This document shows positions 58,966-64,000 of a stretch of 64,000 nt of DNA, piece by piece. How positions within the stretch are numbered: the first letter of the stretch is position 1; each line of letters starts with the position of its first letter. Made by a program: the position numbers and the translations under genes. This DNA is from Craterostigma plantagineum (taxonomy: Eukaryota; Streptophyta; Magnoliopsida; Lamiales; Linderniaceae): assembly GCA_027422505.1 (NCBI GenBank), contig JAPQWV010000127.1, forward strand, positions 930,001-994,000, read 5' to 3'. The notes under the pieces are model-generated. The model made no database searches, was not told where the DNA came from, and saw only the letters and a program-made list of their open reading frames with translations.

Positions 58966-61524
58966 TCACAGCAAATGCATCCTCTCCACGCAAGGATGAA
59001 GCAGCCACCGATTAAGCGCCTCGCCGCAGCCCACAAAGCATCCCAAGTTACCATTTTCGACGAAGAAGGGAAACTCGAAAGCCCTAAGCAAATCCTCGAC
59101 CGCCCTCCTAACCATCGAATCGCCCGAGACGCGGCTCCTCCTTCCCCAGCCCGTAACGATATCGACCCTCCTCAGGCACATTCCCGAGCCGATCACCTCC
59201 CTCCGGAACCAAGCCAGAGTCCTCGAAAGCGCGGTCACAGCCGTCCCGTCAGACATTATGTGCAGATTCACGAGCCAGTGGCTCGAGCCCTTCTCCCTAA
59301 CCGCGTCGGGATATATGTTCCTCTGAGCCGCCACCTCCCATATCGAGCCAGCCTCCTCCTTGAGACCCGCCTTGTAGAAGAAGTCGATCACCGAGTCGAC
59401 CAGCCCTCGCTTGCTCTCCCTGTCCTCGCTGTGCATAAGGTCCAAGAACTCGCCCACGTGGGCCCTAACGTTCTGACCGTCGGGCCCGGGCGAGGGCATG
59501 GTTAGTAGGAAGGCGTGGGCAGGGTGGTTCGCTATGTTCATGAGCTCGCCGCAGGTGGTCAAGGCCATCGGCGAGCCTCGGGCTTCTTCGGTGCAGCAGC
59601 TGAGGAGTAAGGTGTAGGTTTGCAGGGATGGGCTGAGCCCTAGGCCGAGCATGGCTCGCAGCAGGGCGTGCGCCTCGGGCAAGCGATGGACCCTAAGGAA
59701 GGCGCTGAGCAGGGAATTGCAAGTTGGGACGTTCGGGCGAAGGCCATCGTCGAGCATTGCTTGGTACCATTGCCTGGCCTTGTCTACGTTCCCAGCCTTG
59801 CCCCATAGGTCGACTAGGAGCCCATAAACTGGCTCGTCGGGCACCCAATTCTTCCTCTTCATCTCAGCGAAAACAGCTTCAGCCTCTTCTAAGTAGCCGC
59901 ACTGCCCAAGAACCTCCATGACTATGCTGTAGCTCACCTTGTCGGGCTCGAACCCAGCGCCCTGCATCTCCCTATACAGTCGAAGGGCGTTTTCGTAATT
60001 TCTGGCCTTGGCGTGGAGGGCGATCATGATGTTGTAGGTCACCAAGTTTGGCACGCACCCTCGGTCGACCATCTCGACGAAGAGCTTGTGGGCTGCTGCC
60101 AAGTGTCCCCCTTTTCCCAGGCAGTTGATGATTACGCTGTAAGTGAAGGTGTCGGGGGAAAGCCCAGCGTCGAGCATTCGATGGTACATTTCCATGGCCA
60201 CGTCTAAGTAGCCAGCCTTCGCGTGGATGTCGATGAGCGTGCAGTAGGTGACACGGTCGGGCTTGCAGCCCATCCTCTGCATCTGATGAAAAACGCCCAA
60301 CGCTTCGCTCAAGTAGTTGGCTTTGCCGTAGCTGTGTATCAGGCGATTGTAGGTCACTATGTTCGGCTTGCAGCCATCGCTCGACATACGATCGAGCAAA
60401 TCGTTGGCCAGCCCAAACTGCTTGGCTCGCCCGAGGAGGCCTATCATTGTGGTGTACGTATGGTCGTCGTGGTTGAACCCAGGCTGGGTCTTTAACCAGC
60501 CGAAGAAGCCCAGCGCCACGGTGTAGTCTTGGATCTGCTTTATGATTTGGTTCGCCTTGTAGGGGTCGAGCGATACGTTGAGGTTTCGTAGAGCTTCTTC
60601 TGCGGCTGGGCCCCACTTCAGCCGCTGTAGAAGGCGGGAAACAGTTTCTACGGCGTTGGTAGAGTGCGAGTATTGCCTGCTCGTCGGGGCTGGGGCAGAG
60701 CATCCCTTAAGTTCCCTAACGAATCTACTCTGCCCGCCGAAGTTTCCATTCGAAGGCTGCGTTCTTGGAATCGATTTAGTAGTAGAATAAGCTTTCGATT
60801 TATGAGGAAGGGGGCTTTTCTTCTCAAGGCGCTCGTAATTACGGGCATCTATTGCATATGCAGATTCACTGTTCGAACCGTTGTTTTTCCCAGTTCTTGA
60901 AGCAGATTCATCCTCTCTAACATTAGCAGCAGCACTACTGCTTGAGGCAGCTGATGAGCTCGATTTGCCCAAAGTTTTGTCCCTTTTATATGATTTCGTA
61001 CTGACAGATCGCTCCTTAGGAACAGACTTTGTATGATTTACCATGGATTTCTGAGAGGAAGCAACTATTGCACTGCCTTCGGCCATAGGTATCCTGTAAT
61101 GAACCAAGTCAGACAAAAGGCCAGCAGCTGCCACGCCAGCCTTAACAAAATGCCCTGCAATAGGAGGCGAAGAATGAGCATTTTCTTCGATCTCATCAGC
61201 GTAACTAACGCGATTTGCACGCTCCAGTGAGCGAGAAGTCGACGCTACTATCGCCCGTGGCTTAGATTTAGCAGCCTCTGGCCTTACGTCTGCATCGCCC
61301 GAATCAGTCGAAGGGAGTGGTCCTTGGACTTTTGGTAATGAAGGTATGGATGAAGATGATGCTTGCAAGTGCTTGACGTTCGTTAAAAGATGTCTTTTAG
61401 AGATGCAATTATCGTCGTCTGAACAGCTACACGAGCTTCCATCGGCAGCACTGCACCTCGGCCCACTGAAGAGGAAGGTTCTCGCCGACTGAGAAAGTGT
61501 CCCGAGGTGCTTAGCTCTCAACAT
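58966..61524 (-). CDS. Pentatricopeptide repeat protein with SMR-like C-terminus, copy 2 (intact)
   Basis: This is an 852-residue single-exon frame, collinear with 18703-21261. By eye I found about eight base changes and one residue change (LLQRLKWG here, LLQQLKWG in copy 1) and no indels. The PPR array and SMR-like tail are complete. It would act as an organellar RNA-binding protein as in copy 1. Confidence 0.92.
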   Translation of the reverse strand: MLRAKHLGTLSQSARTFLFSGPRCSAADGSSCSCSDDDNCISKRHLLTNVKHLQASSSSIPSLPKVQGPLPSTDSGDADVRPEAAKSKPRAIVASTSRSLERANRVSYADEIEENAHSSPPIAGHFVKAGVAAAGLLSDLVHYRIPMAEGSAIVASSQKSMVNHTKSVPKERSVSTKSYKRDKTLGKSSSSAASSSSAAANVREDESASRTGKNNGSNSESAYAIDARNYERLEKKSPLPHKSKAYSTTKSIPRTQPSNGNFGGQSRFVRELKGCSAPAPTSRQYSHSTNAVETVSRLLQRLKWGPAAEEALRNLNVSLDPYKANQIIKQIQDYTVALGFFGWLKTQPGFNHDDHTYTTMIGLLGRAKQFGLANDLLDRMSSDGCKPNIVTYNRLIHSYGKANYLSEALGVFHQMQRMGCKPDRVTYCTLIDIHAKAGYLDVAMEMYHRMLDAGLSPDTFTYSVIINCLGKGGHLAAAHKLFVEMVDRGCVPNLVTYNIMIALHAKARNYENALRLYREMQGAGFEPDKVSYSIVMEVLGQCGYLEEAEAVFAEMKRKNWVPDEPVYGLLVDLWGKAGNVDKARQWYQAMLDDGLRPNVPTCNSLLSAFLRVHRLPEAHALLRAMLGLGLSPSLQTYTLLLSCCTEEARGSPMALTTCGELMNIANHPAHAFLLTMPSPGPDGQNVRAHVGEFLDLMHSEDRESKRGLVDSVIDFFYKAGLKEEAGSIWEVAAQRNIYPDAVREKGSSHWLVNLHIMSDGTAVTALSRTLAWFRREVIGSGMCLRRVDIVTGWGRRSRVSGDSMVRRAVEDLLRAFEFPFFVENGNLGCFVGCGEALNRWLLHPCVERMHLL

Positions 61525-62790
61525 TTTTTTGTCTGTAAAAATGTATATCCGCTTGAATAGTTACAAGATATAAACTGAGAAAAGATGTAAAGGGAGGAAA
61601 GAAACAGTCGAATCAGAGACGCAATACAGCAGCTTCATGTAATGGTGATACAACATTAAGACAAAGAACATCTTTGCATTCCATTCCATGGACGGTAAAA
61701 CAGTCGGAAACAAAATCAATAAGATATGGAAATGATATTCAATTTACCGTTGCAGAGAAAGCAAAAGGCTAATCAGTGAAACTCCAAACCCAGAAAATTG
61801 AAGAAGAATATATCATACAAACATGAGCAGGCCTGCGCTGGAAAAGTCGCAAACGCTGCCCTCGCATGTAAAGTGACGATAAGAGTCAAAGAAGAAGTGA
61901 CGTACCTAAAAAATGGCGCCTTTGAACAACCCAGGTGAATCGAAGCCTATTGGATAAGCTGATAGAATAAGGGTTACATGTGAAATAGAATCTTTGCGAA
62001 GAAATCAAGCTAGGAAGAGAGATGACATGAGAAGGGTTAAAAAACAAGACGGCTGCAAATTTTTTTAGTTTCTCCGTGTCAGCTCAAACCTAATGAGTTT
62101 CCAGGCAACTTGGGCTTCTTGTCCTTTTTACACTGACCATTTTATTTTATTATTAATATTTCACCTTTTTCTTCCTGAATCTAAAATTTGTTATTTTTCT
62201 TGATATTTTTTCGCAAGGCTGGGAAAAAACTGTGATCTTTCGGGTGCCACGTGGCTCCATACTGCCTTTTGGTTACGGTGGACACAAGTTCTTTCCTTTT
62301 CATTCTAGATTTTGTTTCATGCATCTTACTTCGTTAATTGTCCTCTTCTCCACCGCATATCAACGATTTATTACAAGAAAATAGAAAGGAAAGATATTTT
62401 ATATATAACATCTCGCTGGTAAAGCCCTTGTGAAGAAAAAACGACCTTCACTAAAAAGCAGTACAGAGACATGCCTAAAAAGAATAAAGATAACGGACTT
62501 GACTGAATGTGTTGTAAGAATTTGTGCAAAAGATCGCTCACATAGATAGTATGTATGCTCGGCTATGGACATAGAAGTATAGTCAAGTCATAGATTTTAT
62601 TCGTCTAAGGACCACGGCGGAAATAAGGCTACAGATGACAAACTAATCTTTTCAGTCGAGTTAAAACAAAATCAGAGAAACAGATTAAAGCTAGACCCAT
62701 CCATCAAACTAATCTGAAGCCAAGCGTAAGGCGAGCAGAAAGGAAAAGCAGACCCTTTGTTTCGAATATTATAGAGAGCATGAAGCGCCG
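61525..62790. other. Intergenic, copy 2 of PPR to ATP synthase e-like spacer
   Basis: It is equivalent to 21262-22523. There are scattered substitutions and short indels and no assignable gene. Confidence 0.5.
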
Positions 62791-63735
62791 CTAGTGATGT
62801 GCAGCTTTTGCTTCGGCTTTCTTCTTGGATTTGGCCTGTGCCTGCACAACAAGGTAATAATATATTGCTAAGAAAGTAAATTGAGATAAGAGATAAGTAA
62901 ATGCGTTCCTTTTCAATTTTAGCTTCAGAATAGTGTGCAACCGACACATGGGGAGGCTGAAAATGCTGCTCTTTTACGTCACATTGATCAGCATTCTACC
63001 AAAGCTAATTCGACAAATAGATTTGAGCTTGGCGGGCAACATATTAAGTGTGTCACCAAACAGGTTAGCTTGCAAAATCAATCAATTTCCATTGTCCCGT
63101 AAAAGGGAGAAAAGCCTAAGTTTTTTAAGAGTCATATTCGTAACAGGAGACTAAAACACAGTGTATAGGAAGGAGGCTTCAGTTTCATACTAAAATTACA
63201 CCACAATGAAAAATACATCAACACCATTTCCTTCGCTTTAATATTAGCAAGAAAGACTAAAACTCGTCGAAAGGAATGAGCAGCTGCTAATTTTGCAGGA
63301 TAGACAATAAAACCCCAAATGCGAGACAAGAACACAAGTCAACACCAATTCTCATCCAACAATCGATGAATCGCATCGGATCAGATGTCGACAGCAGAAA
63401 ACTACCCATCGAAGAAATTTCCACTCATCTCTTGCGAACCAAAAGATTAATAGAAAAAAAAAGAGCATTTTTTTAAATACGAGTACCTTAAGAATCTTAA
63501 GTTTGACGCTGCCGTAAACAACTCCGAACGAGAAAGCGGACACCCTAGCAACCTGCATCACATGTATTCAGATGAATACAAAAAAAAAGGTATACAGAAA
63601 GTCAAAAAATTCTACACGGATCTCAATCAGTACAATCCAAAAGACGACCACTAAACTACGGCCGATTATCGATAGAACGCAATTTACCAAAGCAAGGGTG
63701 CTCTTGCCGGAGTATGGTCCAGGTGGTGGCGTCAT
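62791..63735 (-). CDS. ATP synthase subunit e-like small mitochondrial protein, copy 2
   Basis: Exons 63735-63688, 63552-63487 and 62841-62791 repeat those of the copy at 22524-23468 with offset 40267. All 54 codons, both introns and the start MTPPPGPYSGKSTLAL are kept. It is a predicted small inner-membrane subunit of mitochondrial ATP synthase. Confidence 0.84.
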
Positions 63736-63895
63736 TATCGAGGAACAGAGTGGTAATCAATCAACGAACGAACAGGTTTCTATTAGCTGGGAGTTCCACT
63801 TCCAATAGTAGGTTAAATGAGATGACTGACTGAGTGTTGCTTCGAACGGCGCCGTTTCATTGATCTAAATAAGTGGATCGAAAAATTAGGCCATT

Positions 63896-63915
63896 GGCCC
63901 AATAAAGAAGGCCCA
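63896..63915. promoter_or_regulatory. Paired site II-type motifs, copy 2
   Basis: GGCCCA at 63896-63901 and 63910-63915 repeat the pair upstream of the ATP synthase e-like gene in copy 1. A nearby G/A change (gccgtt to gccatt) leaves both motifs intact. Confidence 0.42.
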
Positions 63916-64000
63916 TGTCAGGGCGAGCCGATGGAGCCCAAATTAATATAAAAATAAAAAACATAAAAGAAATAAAATATAAAGTACGTTATTATCTTGT

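Larger units (their letters stand above)
40192..64000. repeat. Copy 2 of the >=23.7-kb direct duplication
   Basis: It repeats 1-23732 in direct orientation through to the last base of the window, where the first three bases of the tRNA-Leu 3' end are present. It differs by substitutions, multi-base indels and many 1-base indels. If tandem, the left boundary of this unit is not at 40192 but farther left, most likely at the ALDH2 truncation near 38487. Confidence 0.97.

Overview
The window is nuclear DNA from a flowering plant, most likely a eudicot. It has intron-rich genes with GT-AG splice sites, plant-specific families (CBP60, LBD, plant group I bZIP, PPR-SMR, plant eIF4B, Ole e 1-like) and an intronless nuclear tRNA-Leu(CAA). 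I cannot name the species from sequence alone.

The dominant feature is a very large direct duplication. Bases 1-23732 recur at 40192-64000 in the same orientation and order. The offset drifts from 40191 at the left end to 40268 at the right end, and both copies run off the window. Each copy carries two tandem CBP60-type genes, a HhH-GPD DNA glycosylase, an RS-rich nuclear protein gene divergent from it, a bHLH79-like regulator, a DDT-domain chromatin protein, an LBD transcription factor, a PPR-SMR protein and a 54-residue ATP synthase e-like subunit. The spacer between the copies (about 23.7-40.2 kb) holds tRNA-Leu, a group I bZIP gene, a polyprenol reductase-like gene, eIF4B, a proline-rich Ole e 1-like protein, a PI-PLC-X-like phosphodiesterase and the first four exons of a mitochondrial ALDH2.

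The ALDH2 gene stops abruptly at about 38487, just left of where the second copy begins. That is the natural place for the junction of a tandem duplication or of two assembly pieces. The copies differ by substitutions, by multi-base indels and by many single-base indels. The single-base indels break reading frames in a complementary way: the glycosylase is broken in copy 1 and intact in copy 2, whereas both CBP60 genes and the DDT gene are intact in copy 1 and broken in copy 2. Genes in the spacer also carry single-base frameshifts. The simplest reading is two haplotypes laid end to end in an incompletely polished assembly. A real recent tandem duplication with one copy decaying is the alternative, and only read-level data can separate them.

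The genes do not form one pathway. They are an ordinary gene-rich plant segment of immune and calmodulin regulation, DNA repair, RNA processing, transcription control, chromatin and mitochondrial functions. I found no CRISPR array, no intact autonomous transposon and no clear novel multi-gene system. The most informative signals are the duplication, its junction and the pattern of frame breaks.
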